Part shown: positions 1-9,605 of the stretch, in pieces
Layout of the letters: every line of letters begins with the position of its first letter
Numbering within the stretch: the stretch's first letter is position 1
Assembly (NCBI RefSeq): GCF_000281065.1
Contig: NZ_AKKK01000025.1
Location: 1 to 64,000 of the forward strand
Source of the DNA: Arthrobacter sp. M2012083
GTDB lineage: Bacteria; Actinomycetota; Actinomycetes; Actinomycetales; Micrococcaceae
Direction: 5' to 3'
Length of the DNA: 64,000 bases
Made by a program: the position numbers and the translations under genes
The notes under the pieces: model-generated
What the model was told of the DNA's origin: nothing
Database searches by the model: none
The model's input: the letters and a program-made list of their open reading frames with translations, nothing else

Positions 1-35
1 GCCCGGCCCCGGAACCACAAGTTCCGGGGCCGGGC
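1..35. terminator. Perfect 15-bp stem terminator hairpin
   Basis: GCCCGGCCCCGGAAC and its exact reverse complement flank the loop cacaa. It lies just past the stop of the minus-strand transglutaminase gene and would end that operon. On the plus strand it is followed by the weakly T-rich ccttgctgtct, so it may work in both directions. Confidence 0.8.
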
Positions 36-77
36 CCCTTGCTGTCTATGGAGCGACTGTCTGTAGCGCGAGTGAAC

Positions 78-2573
78 CTAGCGGCGCTGGGGGAGCAGAC
101 CCCTGAGCCGGTGCCACCACCGGGCAACCGCCCGGCCCATGGCCTTGCCCAGCCTTCCCACTGCCCGGAACGGTGCGCCGAGCGCATGGACCCAACGCTG
201 CATCATCGACGGCGGCAGCCAGTCGGCGCGGAAGCGCACCAACCAGCGGGCGTTGTTTCGCAACGCCTCACGGACGACGGCGATGCGGCCGGCCGCTGCC
301 GGCGCTGCCGCCGCCGGGCGACCGTAGCGTTGCCGTTCGAAGTCCGAGGTGAGGGATGCGACTGCTGTATGTGCGGCGTCGTCGAGTCCCCCCGTATCAC
401 CCAGTGCGGTGCTGGAACGCAGCCGGGCGGAGAAATGCCTGGGCGTTTCGCTGGGCGTTGAAGGCACACCGTAATCGGTGGCCAGGTCCTGCAATTCCGC
501 CCACGCGAGTTCAGGGGCGGGATCCTTATAGCCCGGGACGTCGGCATCATCCGGAGGCTTTCGGTTCAGTCGACGCCGCCGGAGGACCGTCCGGCTCAGC
601 CTCGGTGACCATAGGAATCCAGCAAGCAGCAGTACCCCGGCCGCTGCCGCGCCGATCGTGGGAAGCGGGTTAGCGGTGGCCGACCCTCCGGCGGGAGTCT
701 CCACTCCGGGTATCGGTATCGGCGCTGCCGCCGGCGGTGCAGGGGTAGTGAGGACGTCCTTCTCATCCGCGTTGGTGCTGAGGTTCCCGGGTACTGAACT
801 TTCCATCGCGTACTCGGGAGGGACGCCACGGGACGGTGTCGGCTCGAAGGGGACCCAGCCCAGGCCCTCGAAGTACAGCTCGGGCCACGCATGGGCATCC
901 CGGGCGTCAACCTCGTACTCAGGGAAGGAACCCTGGCCCACCAGCGCCACCGACTCACCCGTGAGCCGGCCCGGAGCGTAGCCTACGGCGATGCGGCTCG
1001 GAATGCCTTCGGCCCGCGCCATGACGGCCATGGCTGAGGAGAAATGAACACAGTAGCCGCTCTTGACGGCAAGGAAGTCAGCCAGGACCGAGAGCCCGTT
1101 GCCGTCATAGCCGTTCTGCACGGGAGCCTGCAGGGAATACGTGAACTCGCCGGAACGCAGGTACTTCTGGAGGGCGAGCGCCTTGGCGTACTTGCTGCCC
1201 GCGGATGCTGTGACGGTATCGGCTGTTTGTCGCACAATGTCTGGAAGGTTGCCCGGGATCCTCAGGAAGTCATCTGAAATGCCCTGCGGGACGGAAGTGG
1301 CTTGGGACAGGGATTCTGATGTGATCTTGGGGGCTGCGGAGAAGACGACGTACCGTTGCGCGCGGGTGGTGGACTCCGTGCTCATGATGCTCAAAGTAGC
1401 CGGATCCCAGGTCCAGCGTCCGTTGAGGCCGTTCACGGAAGCCGGAGCATACGGGGCAGGGAGGTAAGGGCTGGTGAACAGGCCTGCGTTGACCGATGTC
1501 ACGGCGTTGACCACCTCGCCCCTGACGGCGTACCCGGTCTCGATCCTGTCCGCACCTACGCGGCGCTCGGCTGCACGATCATCCGGAGCCCAGGTTTCGC
1601 CGTCGAAATGGTCAACGGTGACTGACCTCAAATACACGGGTGCGTCGGCGCTCGTGGCATACGTGATGCGGCCCGAACCGGTAGGACTCCTGAGGCTGTT
1701 GCCCAGGGTGATCATAGGGTTGAGCCCATTGGAGATGCCCCAAGGGCTGAGCCTTGAGCCCTGCGGAAAGGTGCCGGTCTCGAAACCGGGTATAGCCAAG
1801 GGCACGGTCATGGTCAATGCCAGCGCCAAGCCACCAGTGACAACTGATCGCTTAAACTGGCCGGCGCCGCGCCCCGAACCGGACTGGAGCCTGGCATCGG
1901 GGGCGAACCAGTGGCTGCACCCGAGGATGAGCAGGTAGCCCACGGCCGCGCCGATGAATCCGGCTACCCCCACGCTCTGCGGTTTGATGGTGGCCGGAAC
2001 CACCATGACCGCCAGCAGGCCGATGCCGCTGGCCGCAGGCATGGAAAGCGGAACGGCCAGGGCATCGATGAGGATCACCAGGAGCCCAAGGCAAGCACAC
2101 ATGACGAAGACGATCCCGGCGTTGGGTGCCACTGGCGCGCTTTCGGACACCACTGTCTCGGCGGCCCGCTTAACAAGGCGTCCGACGGCGGTGAAGGTTT
2201 CGGTGGTGGGGATGAACCCCGCCAGGCTCTCCTTGCGGCAGAAGATGAAACTGAGCACAGCCGCCAACGCGGCAAAGGAGCCCAAAGTGGCCACCAGCGG
2301 CTGGGCCCGGAGTGCCCGGAGGACAGCAAGCGCCAGTGCGACCACTACCACCGTGGTGATCAGCGGCATGAACCAGGCCCAGCCCCTGAGGACACCGTTC
2401 AAGGACAGTCCAGCACCAAGGACAGCCACCGCCACAGAACCGGCCATGGCCCATGGATAGGGCCCTGGACCGGGGACCTGCGGCCGGGGCCGCTTGCCGG
2501 ACGCAGGCGTGCTGGCCGTTCCGCCCGGTTGGGTTGGAGCGCTGGGGGAGCCTTGGTGGGATGTAGCAGTCAT
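78..2573 (-). CDS. Transglutaminase-like membrane protein (TgpA/DUF3488 family)
   Basis: About 831 residues. The N-terminal quarter holds several hydrophobic helices, followed by an extracytoplasmic transglutaminase-like core. The Cys of KSGYCVHFSS (about residue 508), the His of DARDAHAWPEL and a following acidic segment give the expected Cys-His-Asp layout. A further transmembrane helix (GAAAAGVLLLAGFLW) and a basic cytoplasmic tail close the protein. The ATG at 2573 is preferred over longer readings because it overlaps the upstream DUF58 stop as ATGA, typical of translational coupling. It is last in a moxR - DUF58 - tgpA operon, a module linked in other bacteria to envelope protein maturation. 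The substrate is unknown. Confidence 0.88.
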   Translation of the reverse strand: MTATSHQGSPSAPTQPGGTASTPASGKRPRPQVPGPGPYPWAMAGSVAVAVLGAGLSLNGVLRGWAWFMPLITTVVVVALALAVLRALRAQPLVATLGSFAALAAVLSFIFCRKESLAGFIPTTETFTAVGRLVKRAAETVVSESAPVAPNAGIVFVMCACLGLLVILIDALAVPLSMPAASGIGLLAVMVVPATIKPQSVGVAGFIGAAVGYLLILGCSHWFAPDARLQSGSGRGAGQFKRSVVTGGLALALTMTVPLAIPGFETGTFPQGSRLSPWGISNGLNPMITLGNSLRSPTGSGRITYATSADAPVYLRSVTVDHFDGETWAPDDRAAERRVGADRIETGYAVRGEVVNAVTSVNAGLFTSPYLPAPYAPASVNGLNGRWTWDPATLSIMSTESTTRAQRYVVFSAAPKITSESLSQATSVPQGISDDFLRIPGNLPDIVRQTADTVTASAGSKYAKALALQKYLRSGEFTYSLQAPVQNGYDGNGLSVLADFLAVKSGYCVHFSSAMAVMARAEGIPSRIAVGYAPGRLTGESVALVGQGSFPEYEVDARDAHAWPELYFEGLGWVPFEPTPSRGVPPEYAMESSVPGNLSTNADEKDVLTTPAPPAAAPIPIPGVETPAGGSATANPLPTIGAAAAGVLLLAGFLWSPRLSRTVLRRRRLNRKPPDDADVPGYKDPAPELAWAELQDLATDYGVPSTPSETPRHFSARLRSSTALGDTGGLDDAAHTAVASLTSDFERQRYGRPAAAAPAAAGRIAVVREALRNNARWLVRFRADWLPPSMMQRWVHALGAPFRAVGRLGKAMGRAVARWWHRLRGLLPQRR

Positions 2574-4018
2574 CGCGGCACCGCCGCCCCACGCCGGACA
2601 TCCATGGCCGCATCGGCGGCTGCTACGATGCCGCCGGCATCGAAGGCTGACCAGGCAGCCGTCAACTGCGTCTTCGATGTCACAGCTGCTGCCTTCCAAC
2701 CAGCAAGGCGCAAGATCTCAAGTACGTCGTCATTTGTCCGTGAGGCATCGGTCATTACCAAGGCAAAGGCGTTGGCACCATATCCGGCCGCCGGGGCAAG
2801 TGTCCTTGCCTCGGCAAGCGTCAGGTTGCCCACCAAGGCAAGCAGTGGACCGCGCAACCGGTGTGCTGAGAGTTTGTCCATGAGACGGTCGTTGAAAGGA
2901 GAATCGGCATTCTCCGTGCTTGCCAGGCCGGGGGAGCCCTCCTGATGTTCGGAGCTGTGCTCGGTCCTGTGGTGCTCCAGCCTGGTGTGCCTCGGGCCGC
3001 TTAGCTCCAGTGCCGCAAGACTTTCTGCGATGGCCTGAAGGCCGCCGACACCCGCGAACTCCTCCGCCTCCGGATCCGGCGCCGACCGCGAACGATGGAA
3101 CGCAGGGCTGCCAAATGCGTCGAGGAGCCGCAGCGAATAGTTCCGTTCCGCCAAGTGCGCGGTAATGGACATCGCCGCCGTGACCATCCACTCGAAGTTC
3201 GTACTGGTGACAAGGTCCGAGTCCTCGTCATGGCTCCCGAAGACAGAACCGGTTCCGGCGGCAAAGGCGGTGAATCTCTGGTCAAGGATGAGTGTGGCCT
3301 CCGGGGTGGTCACCGACTCCTCCTGACGCACCATGAGCTGGCCATGGCGGGCAGTAGCCGCCCAGTGAACGCGGCGCATGGGATCACCGTGCCTGTACTC
3401 ACGGGTCATGATGTCGTCGTCACTGGGATTGGCCCGGATACGGGTCGCCGTCACTCCATCGTTGCCCCTCGCGCCGGCCAGGCCCGTGACGGGAAGTTCG
3501 ACGGCGGCAGGGGTCACGGTGAGGATGTCGCCGTCGTCAATTGCATGCCGCCGCAGTGACAAGCCGAACGGGTCACTGAACTCGGCAGTGACCGGACCAA
3601 TCCTGAACTGTCCCCGTTTGCCCGAGCGCAGGTGATATTCGTAGCGGCTGGTCCCGCCGGAAGCTGATCGGGCAGGAAAGCGGAAAGCCGGAGGCTCGCC
3701 GAAGCGGGGCGGCAACTGTTCTTCCATGATGACGTGCCCCGTGGAATATGACGACCGGGCAACAGCGAGGCGAACGGTTGTGGTGCCGGACGTCTCCACC
3801 GTGGACGGATTGAACTCCCGGTACACCTGGAACTTGGGTTTGAGCACCCGAACGCCGGCAAGCGCCACCAAGGGAAGGAGAATCAACAGGACCGCCAGCG
3901 TCAGGAGATCGCGCCTGCCCATGACATAGGCGCACCCCAGAGAAAGGGCTCCGGCGGCCAGAAGCCCCCAGCCACGGTTGGTGAACAGGTGCTTGGGAAG
4001 CCGATCCATGAGCGCCAT
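2570..4018 (-). CDS. DUF58 domain protein
   Basis: 482 residues. Two N-terminal hydrophobic segments (GWGLLAAGALSLGCAYVMG and LTLAVLLILLPLVALAGV) are followed by a beta-rich region. The DUF58 signature is TREYRHGDPMRRVHWAATARH, about residues 205-225, and a von Willebrand-like fold follows. The start at 4018 has AGGAGA about 10 nt upstream. It begins 13 bp after the moxR stop and overlaps the transglutaminase start by 4 bp, so it is the middle gene of the operon. DUF58 proteins are regular partners of MoxR ATPases; the molecular role is undefined. Confidence 0.88.
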   Translation of the reverse strand: MALMDRLPKHLFTNRGWGLLAAGALSLGCAYVMGRRDLLTLAVLLILLPLVALAGVRVLKPKFQVYREFNPSTVETSGTTTVRLAVARSSYSTGHVIMEEQLPPRFGEPPAFRFPARSASGGTSRYEYHLRSGKRGQFRIGPVTAEFSDPFGLSLRRHAIDDGDILTVTPAAVELPVTGLAGARGNDGVTATRIRANPSDDDIMTREYRHGDPMRRVHWAATARHGQLMVRQEESVTTPEATLILDQRFTAFAAGTGSVFGSHDEDSDLVTSTNFEWMVTAAMSITAHLAERNYSLRLLDAFGSPAFHRSRSAPDPEAEEFAGVGGLQAIAESLAALELSGPRHTRLEHHRTEHSSEHQEGSPGLASTENADSPFNDRLMDKLSAHRLRGPLLALVGNLTLAEARTLAPAAGYGANAFALVMTDASRTNDDVLEILRLAGWKAAAVTSKTQLTAAWSAFDAGGIVAAADAAMDVRRGAAVPR

Positions 4019-4031
4019 ACCGGCATCTCTC

Positions 4032-5120
4032 CTAAACGCTGTGCCTGTCCCTGCGCCACGCGCCGGGCGGTTCCTGGACTACGGGCAGGGCAGCGAAGAT
4101 GCCCCGGAGAATGCTCTGCGGCGTATCGCCCGAGCTCGCAGCTTTACGGTCCAGGATGATGCGGTGGGCGAGCACTGATTCGGCCACGTCCACGACGTCG
4201 TCGGGCAGGACAAAATCGCGGCCATCCAGTGCCGCCGTGGCCTTGGCGGCACGGAGCAGTTGCAGCAAGGACCGTGGGCTGGCACCAAGGCGGAGCCGGG
4301 CACTGTCGCGGGTCGCCCGTCCAATGGCCACGGTGTACTCCTTGATGGCAGTGGAGACATAAACCTGCTGGACGGTGGCGATCATGGCTGCCACCTCGGC
4401 TGCCGTGACCACGGGAGTCACCTTAATCAGGGGCGAGGACGCCTGGTGCGTCTCCAGCATTTCGATCTCTGCATCCTTGTCCGGGTACCCCATGGAGATC
4501 CTGGCCATAAAGCGGTCACGTTGTGCCTCCGGTAGCGGGTATGTGCCTTCCATTTCGATGGGGTTCTGTGTGGCTACCACCATGAAAGGCAATCCCAGCT
4601 GATACGAATGGCCGTCCACAGTCACCTGGTGCTCTTCCATGCACTCAAGCAAGGCGGACTGGGTTTTGGCCGAAGCGCGGTTGATTTCGTCGCCGATTAC
4701 GATGTTTGCGAACACGGCACCCGGCCGGAACTCGAACTGTCGGGACGACTGGTTGTAGATGGACACCCCGGTGACGTCGGAAGGGAGCAGGTCCGGGGTG
4801 AATTGGATGCGGGACACCGTGCAGTCCACAGTGCGGGCCAGTGTCTTCGCGAGCAGGGTCTTGCCCACCCCCGGCACATCCTCCAGCAGAAGATGACCTT
4901 GGGCCAGCAGCACAGTGAGGGCGAGCTTGGCGGCGTCTGCTTTTCCATCGATGACTTTGTTGATGGAACCAAGGATGCGCTCGCTGGCATCGTGGAACCG
5001 TTCCGCGTCCATGACGTGCGGCCTGTGCCCGTTGAGCCCTGCGCCGTCACGCGGCAGGGGACTGTAAGCCTCGCCCTGAACAGGAGAAGGTTCAACGGTG
5101 ACTTGTCGCTTGGACTCCAT
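4032..5120 (-). CDS. moxR: MoxR-family AAA+ ATPase
   Basis: 362 residues with the MoxR (AAA_3 plus lid) architecture. Walker A is GVGKT at residues 84-88, Walker B is VIGDEINRA at 142-150, sensor 1 lies in MVVATQNPIEMEGTYPLPEAQRDRF, and the arginine-rich lid follows. MoxR ATPases act as chaperone-like remodelers for VWA/DUF58 partners encoded next to them, as here. First gene of the three-gene minus-strand operon; the region to tatD (5121-5316) must carry its promoter. About 40 N-terminal residues before the AAA domain are low-complexity. Confidence 0.92.
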   Translation of the reverse strand: MESKRQVTVEPSPVQGEAYSPLPRDGAGLNGHRPHVMDAERFHDASERILGSINKVIDGKADAAKLALTVLLAQGHLLLEDVPGVGKTLLAKTLARTVDCTVSRIQFTPDLLPSDVTGVSIYNQSSRQFEFRPGAVFANIVIGDEINRASAKTQSALLECMEEHQVTVDGHSYQLGLPFMVVATQNPIEMEGTYPLPEAQRDRFMARISMGYPDKDAEIEMLETHQASSPLIKVTPVVTAAEVAAMIATVQQVYVSTAIKEYTVAIGRATRDSARLRLGASPRSLLQLLRAAKATAALDGRDFVLPDDVVDVAESVLAHRIILDRKAASSGDTPQSILRGIFAALPVVQEPPGAWRRDRHSV

Positions 5121-5316
5121 GGATTGCCCTTCAGCCGTGGCCTCCGCAGCAGCTGTCTTCGCTGAGTGCTGCTGGTGTTGGCCGCTTGTCCGTTCCAGAC
5201 TACCCAGACATTGGCCCGCGCTAACATAGTGCTCCGGAATTTATGTGCCAAAGGGAATTCATGGCTCGCTCCTCCTGGGCGCCCAAGGAGGACCGCAGTC
5301 CGATTAAGGTGGAAGC

Positions 5317-6213
5317 ATGTGCAATTCCCTCGCTCCGGCACCTTACCGGGCGCCTTCCGACGCAGCAGACGAAAAAGACTCACGCCGGGAGTACCCGCCA
5401 GCGCCCGAACCCCTGCCCGTTCCCGTGATGGACAATCACACGCATCTGGACTTCAGGCACGGCTTGATTGAGGTCTCGGTCCGGGACGCGATGGACTCAG
5501 CGGAAGCCGTTGGTGTGCAGGGCGCCGTTCAAGTGGGCTGCGACCTCGAATCGTCGCGATTCACGGTGCAAGCGGTGGAAGCTGATCCCCGGCTCCTCGG
5601 TGCCGTGGCAATTCACCCGAACGATGCTCCCGAATACGCGGCCCGTGGTGAGCTCGAATCGGCGCTCGCCGAGATTGAAGCGCTGGCCGGCCACCCGCGG
5701 ATCCGGGCCATCGGGGAGACCGGGCTGGACTTCTTCCGAACCCACGGTGAGGGACTGGCGCATCAGCGGTACTCCTTCCGGCGACACATCGACATCGCCA
5801 AGAGGCTCGGTTTGACACTGCAGATTCACGACCGCGATGCCCACGACGACGTAGTGCAGGTCCTCCGGGAGGAAGGCGCGCCGGATCGTGTGGTGTTTCA
5901 CTGCTTCTCCGGGGACGAGGAACTGGCCCGGATCTGCAACGAGAACGGCTGGTACATGTCCTTCGCCGGCACCATGACGTTCAAGAACGCCGGGAATCTC
6001 CGCGCAGCCCTGGCTATTGCCGAACCTGGCAGGATTCTGGTGGAAACCGATGCGCCGTTCCTCACGCCGCATCCCCACCGTGGGAGGCCGAATGCGAGCT
6101 ACATGGTTCCATACACAGTCCGATCCATGGCTGACGTGACAGGAGATGACTTGGCCGGGCTTTGTTCGCGGTTAGCCGAAAACACCCTCAATGCCTACGG
6201 TTCATGGGCCTAA
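5317..6213 (+). CDS. tatD: TatD-family metal-dependent hydrolase (DNase)
   Basis: 298 residues. The first metal site is HTH at 41-43 (MDNHTHLDF). Further ligands are the Glu of IGETGLDFFR, the His of QIHDRDAH and HCFSG, and the Asp of ETDAPFLTPHPHRG. The fold is an amidohydrolase TIM barrel of usual TatD length, plus about 35 extra proline-rich N-terminal residues; a start nearer MDNHTH would also fit the family. The chosen ATG has AAGGTGG five bases upstream. TatD lies just upstream of rpfB and rsmA, a conserved actinobacterial order. Members are 3'-5' DNA exonucleases or repair nucleases. Confidence 0.9.
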   Translation: MCNSLAPAPYRAPSDAADEKDSRREYPPAPEPLPVPVMDNHTHLDFRHGLIEVSVRDAMDSAEAVGVQGAVQVGCDLESSRFTVQAVEADPRLLGAVAIHPNDAPEYAARGELESALAEIEALAGHPRIRAIGETGLDFFRTHGEGLAHQRYSFRRHIDIAKRLGLTLQIHDRDAHDDVVQVLREEGAPDRVVFHCFSGDEELARICNENGWYMSFAGTMTFKNAGNLRAALAIAEPGRILVETDAPFLTPHPHRGRPNASYMVPYTVRSMADVTGDDLAGLCSRLAENTLNAYGSWA

Positions 6214-6504
6214 ACTGCCTTCTTTGACAAGGAAGCGGGTCCACGGTCTGGATACCCGGTATGCACGATTCTTGGTTCGTTTATAACGGATCGGTTACTG
6301 TGTTAAACAAATAGCCGGGGTCGGGGAAGGCCTTCGGACAACGGCTCCGGTTGATTCCGGAGCAATAAGTTGAATGTTTTGTGGCGGCGCAGATGCCGGC
6401 AGCAAGTGTAGGACCAGGCTTTTTGCCTGGCCCTCCGTTTTTGCGGTCGGCATTACTTTTGCGCTTTTCCCCGTGCCCGGATGGTCTGAGAGTAATGGGC
6501 GATC
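6214..6504 (+). promoter_or_regulatory. rpfB upstream region
   Basis: 291 bp without a gene. A TTGACA hexamer lies just after the tatD stop and a TATAAC box near 6282, but no pair has good spacing. A hairpin CCAGGC-TTTTT-GCCTGG occupies 6414-6430, followed by ccctccgttttt; it may be an attenuator or terminator in the rpfB leader. A c-di-AMP riboswitch, known upstream of some rpf genes, was looked for and its conserved core was not seen. Confidence 0.35.
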
Positions 6505-7674
6505 GTGATCAAGTTCTTCACAACGGATGGCAAGTTCAGTTTCCTCAAAGTAGGTACCCAGTTGCTGGTGGTTGCAGCGCTGGTGGTTGGTGTCGTCGCT
6601 TTTGTCGGCAACAACAAGACCGTCACCCTCAATGTGGACGGCAAAGTGAGCTCCATCCAGACCTTCGGCGGCACTGTTGACCAGGTGGTCAAAGCAGCCA
6701 AGGTCGAGTTGAAGGACGCCGACCGCGTTTCCCCGGCCCTTGATGCGCGGGTCGACAACGGATCCGTAGTCAACGTCAACCTGGCCAAGGCCGTGTCCAT
6801 CGAACTGGACGGCGCCCGCAAGACCGTGAACACTACGGCCCCCGACGTCGCAGGCTTGGTGAGCGAACTCGGTGTAGCAAGCTCCTCCGAAATTTCGCAG
6901 CCCAAGGAAGCGTCCTTGGAAGTCACCGGCTCCTTCGTTTCCATCTCCACTCCCAAGACCATCAGCGTGGTAGCTGACGGCAAGGACACCAGTACCACCA
7001 CGACGGCGGACGACGTCGCCACCGTGCTCAAGGACACTGGAATCACCCTCGGTGCCAACGACCGCATCTCCCAGCCGGGCAATGCCCCCATCGTCCAGGA
7101 CATGGTGATTAAGGTCTCCCGCGTGGACACCAGCAAGACCGCCGAAGCCACCGAAGAAGTACCGTTCGAAAGCGTGAAGAGTGATAGTGCTGAACTCTTC
7201 AAGGGCGAAGAGAAAGTGACCCAGGAAGGCGTGGCAGGGTCCTTGGTCAAGACGTTCAAGCTGGTCCTCGTGGACGGCCGTGAAGCTTCCCGCACCCTGG
7301 TTTCCAGCAACGTCGCCACCGAGCCGGTGACCGAAAAGATCAGCGTCGGCACCAAAGCCCGCCCCGTCCCGACCCCGGCCCCGCAGGCAGCAGCCGCAAC
7401 TGCAGCACCCGCAGCCAGTGGCCCCACCGGTGCTCCGAACGAGGCCATGTGGGACCGGATTGCCCAGTGTGAATCGGGCGGAAACTGGTCCATCAACACC
7501 GGCAACGGCTACTACGGGGGCCTGCAGTTCTCCAGCCCCACCTGGCTTGCCAATGGTGGTGGAGCCTACGCTCCCAACGCCAGCCTTGCCACCAAGGCCC
7601 AGCAAATTGACATCGCCAACCGCCTCTACGCCAAGAACGGCCTCAGCGACTGGGGCTGCGCCCACGCAGCCTGA
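6505..7674 (+). CDS. rpfB: Resuscitation-promoting factor RpfB
   Basis: 389 residues, GTG start; an in-frame stop four codons upstream fixes the 5' limit. The order is a short cytoplasmic end, one membrane anchor or signal (about 16-36), three DUF348 repeats (about 38-95, 97-145, 152-205), a G5 domain (about 212-283), an Ala/Pro linker, and the C-terminal Rpf lysozyme-like domain (314-389). The catalytic Glu is in QCESGGNW (E323), and the Cys pair C322/C385 matches the family disulfide. The enzyme cleaves peptidoglycan to help dormant cells regrow. Position upstream of rsmA-ispE matches other Actinobacteria. Confidence 0.95.
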   Translation: MIKFFTTDGKFSFLKVGTQLLVVAALVVGVVAFVGNNKTVTLNVDGKVSSIQTFGGTVDQVVKAAKVELKDADRVSPALDARVDNGSVVNVNLAKAVSIELDGARKTVNTTAPDVAGLVSELGVASSSEISQPKEASLEVTGSFVSISTPKTISVVADGKDTSTTTTADDVATVLKDTGITLGANDRISQPGNAPIVQDMVIKVSRVDTSKTAEATEEVPFESVKSDSAELFKGEEKVTQEGVAGSLVKTFKLVLVDGREASRTLVSSNVATEPVTEKISVGTKARPVPTPAPQAAAATAAPAASGPTGAPNEAMWDRIAQCESGGNWSINTGNGYYGGLQFSSPTWLANGGGAYAPNASLATKAQQIDIANRLYAKNGLSDWGCAHAA

Positions 7675-7700
7675 CCCCGCACAGGCGATACGATACCTAG

Positions 7701-8582
7701 GTGACTGAACCGAATTCCGAACCCGCCGCCGTCGCGCCTCTGATGGGCGCCACAGATATCCGACGGCTCGCCGAGGAAATCGGTGTACGCCCCACGAAAA
7801 CCCTGGGGCAGAACTTTGTGATCGACGGCAACACGATCCGCAGGATCGTGGCCGCAGCCAACATTGGCGACGACGAAACCGTGCTGGAGGTAGGCCCCGG
7901 GCTTGGCTCCCTGACCCTTGGTCTGCTGGACGCGGCCAAGGCTGTGGTCGCCGTCGAAATCGACCCCGTGTTGGCGGAAAAGCTGCCCGCGACTGTACGC
8001 GCATGGCGGCCCGGCGCGGAGGACAACTTCCACCTGGTGCTGTCGGACGCTATGAAGGTCACCGAACTGCCTGTGCCGCCCACCGCATTGGTGGCCAACC
8101 TGCCTTACAACGTGGCCGTTCCGGTGGTGCTTCACCTGCTGCAACATTTTCCCAGCCTCCAGCACGGCTTGGTCATGGTTCAGGATGAGGTTGCGGATCG
8201 CCTGGCCGCCAGGCCGGGCTCCAAGATCTACGGTGTCCCGTCGGTCAAGGCGGCCTGGTATGGCAACATGCGCAAGGCCGGCGTCATCGGGATGAACGTC
8301 TTCTGGCCCGCGCCGAAGATCCATTCAGGCTTGGTTGCGTTCACCCGGCATAACCCGCCGGAAACGCACGCCACTCGTGAACAGGTATTCGCTGTCATCG
8401 ACGCCGCCTTCGCACAGCGGCGGAAAACGCTGCGCGCGGCACTCGCCGGTTGGGCAGGGAGCGCCTCCGAAGCTGAGCGGTGCCTCGTGGCCGCCGGAGT
8501 TGACCCCACGGCGCGCGGTGAGGTCCTGGACATTCATGCCTACGTCAAGATCGCCGAAGCCCGCCACCCCGCGGACGCATGA
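7701..8582 (+). CDS. rsmA: 16S rRNA (adenine1518/1519-N6)-dimethyltransferase
   Basis: 293 residues, GTG start. The KsgA/RsmA fold is shown by the SAM-binding [15 protein letters not shown], the acidic EID after strand 2 ([14 protein letters not shown]) and the catalytic motif NLPYNVAVP, with the C-terminal helical domain present. The N-terminal [12 protein letters not shown] is the usual KsgA start block. It dimethylates two adenines in helix 45 of 16S rRNA late in small-subunit assembly. Its stop overlaps the ispE start by 4 bp (ATGA), so the two are translationally coupled. Confidence 0.95.
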   Translation: MTEPNSEPAAVAPLMGATDIRRLAEEIGVRPTKTLGQNFVIDGNTIRRIVAAANIGDDETVLEVGPGLGSLTLGLLDAAKAVVAVEIDPVLAEKLPATVRAWRPGAEDNFHLVLSDAMKVTELPVPPTALVANLPYNVAVPVVLHLLQHFPSLQHGLVMVQDEVADRLAARPGSKIYGVPSVKAAWYGNMRKAGVIGMNVFWPAPKIHSGLVAFTRHNPPETHATREQVFAVIDAAFAQRRKTLRAALAGWAGSASEAERCLVAAGVDPTARGEVLDIHAYVKIAEARHPADA

Positions 8583-9571
8583 ACCCGGGTAACCGCAAGC
8601 CAAGCAGCCTCCCGTTCGTGGGGGATCGCTTTCATGCCCGCACGGTTCGCGTCAAAGCCCCGGGCAAGATCAACGTCTCACTGAGCGTAGGACCGTTGCG
8701 GCCGGACGGATACCATTCGGTGGCCAGCGTCTACCTCGCCGTCTCCCTCTACGAGGAAGTGGCGGCCACAAGTACTGAGGCTGAAGGGATTACCGTCAGC
8801 ATCAGCCCGGACAGCACGCTGGACTTGGACGGCGTGGACATCCCCTTGGATGAGCGCAATCTCGCCTACAAGGCTGCGGCCATCATGGCCGAAATGTCCG
8901 AGAAGCCAACCGGCGTGCACCTGGAAATCACCAAGCGTGTTCCGGTGGCCGGTGGCATGGGCGGTGGCTCTGCAGACGCTGCCGCCACACTGCTGGCCTG
9001 CGATGCGCTCTGGAACAGCGGCCTTTCACGCGAGGAACTCGCGCACTTGGCAGCCGAATTAGGCGCAGACGTGCCGTTCTCGCTCCTGGGGGGCACCGCC
9101 GTCGGGCTTGGCGTGGGAGATAAACTCTCGCCCGCACTGGCCAAGGCGCAAATGGATTGGGTACTGGTTTTTGCCGACTACGGACTGTCCACCCCTGACG
9201 TGTTCCGCACCCTTGACGGGCTTCGGGACTCAGAAGGCATCGAGATTCCAGAGCCCGTTGACGTTGACCCCACCATCCTTCAAGCCTTGCGGAACGGCGA
9301 CCCCGAAACCCTCAGCCGCGTGCTGATCAACGACCTGCAGCGGGCCTCCATTACGCTCGCACCCCGGCTTCGCGACACCATTGGACTGGGTGAGGCGCGT
9401 GGTGCCCTTGCCGGAATGGTGTCCGGCTCGGGACCCACCATCGCCCTGCTTGCCCGGGATTCCGTCTCAGCCACGGTCCTTGCAGAAGAGCTGGGCCACC
9501 GTGGACACAATGCCTTGGCCGTTCACGGTCCCGTGCCCGGTGCACGGATCATCTCCGATACCCTCCTTTAG
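8579..9571 (+). CDS. ispE: 4-diphosphocytidyl-2-C-methyl-D-erythritol kinase
   Basis: 330 residues of the GHMP kinase superfamily. Motif 1 is [14 protein letters not shown], motif 2 (ATP loop) is [18 protein letters not shown], and motif 3 is [13 protein letters not shown]. It phosphorylates CDP-methylerythritol in the non-mevalonate isoprenoid pathway. About 20 extra N-terminal residues precede the first motif, but the ATG overlapping the rsmA stop is the natural start. The downstream ABC-F gene follows after about 35 bp and may be cotranscribed. Confidence 0.95.
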   Translation: MNPGNRKPSSLPFVGDRFHARTVRVKAPGKINVSLSVGPLRPDGYHSVASVYLAVSLYEEVAATSTEAEGITVSISPDSTLDLDGVDIPLDERNLAYKAAAIMAEMSEKPTGVHLEITKRVPVAGGMGGGSADAAATLLACDALWNSGLSREELAHLAAELGADVPFSLLGGTAVGLGVGDKLSPALAKAQMDWVLVFADYGLSTPDVFRTLDGLRDSEGIEIPEPVDVDPTILQALRNGDPETLSRVLINDLQRASITLAPRLRDTIGLGEARGALAGMVSGSGPTIALLARDSVSATVLAEELGHRGHNALAVHGPVPGARIISDTLL

Positions 9572-9605
9572 TACCCCGCATTCCAGCAGTAGAAAGTAGT
9601 ACCCA

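Noticed and set aside
39..461. Several open frames of 60-350 codons antisense to the transglutaminase, DUF58 and levan genes
   Set aside because: High-GC antisense shadows of well-supported genes.
6214..6504. c-di-AMP (ydaO) riboswitch expected upstream of rpf genes
   Set aside because: The conserved ydaO core could not be found; only a small hairpin is present.
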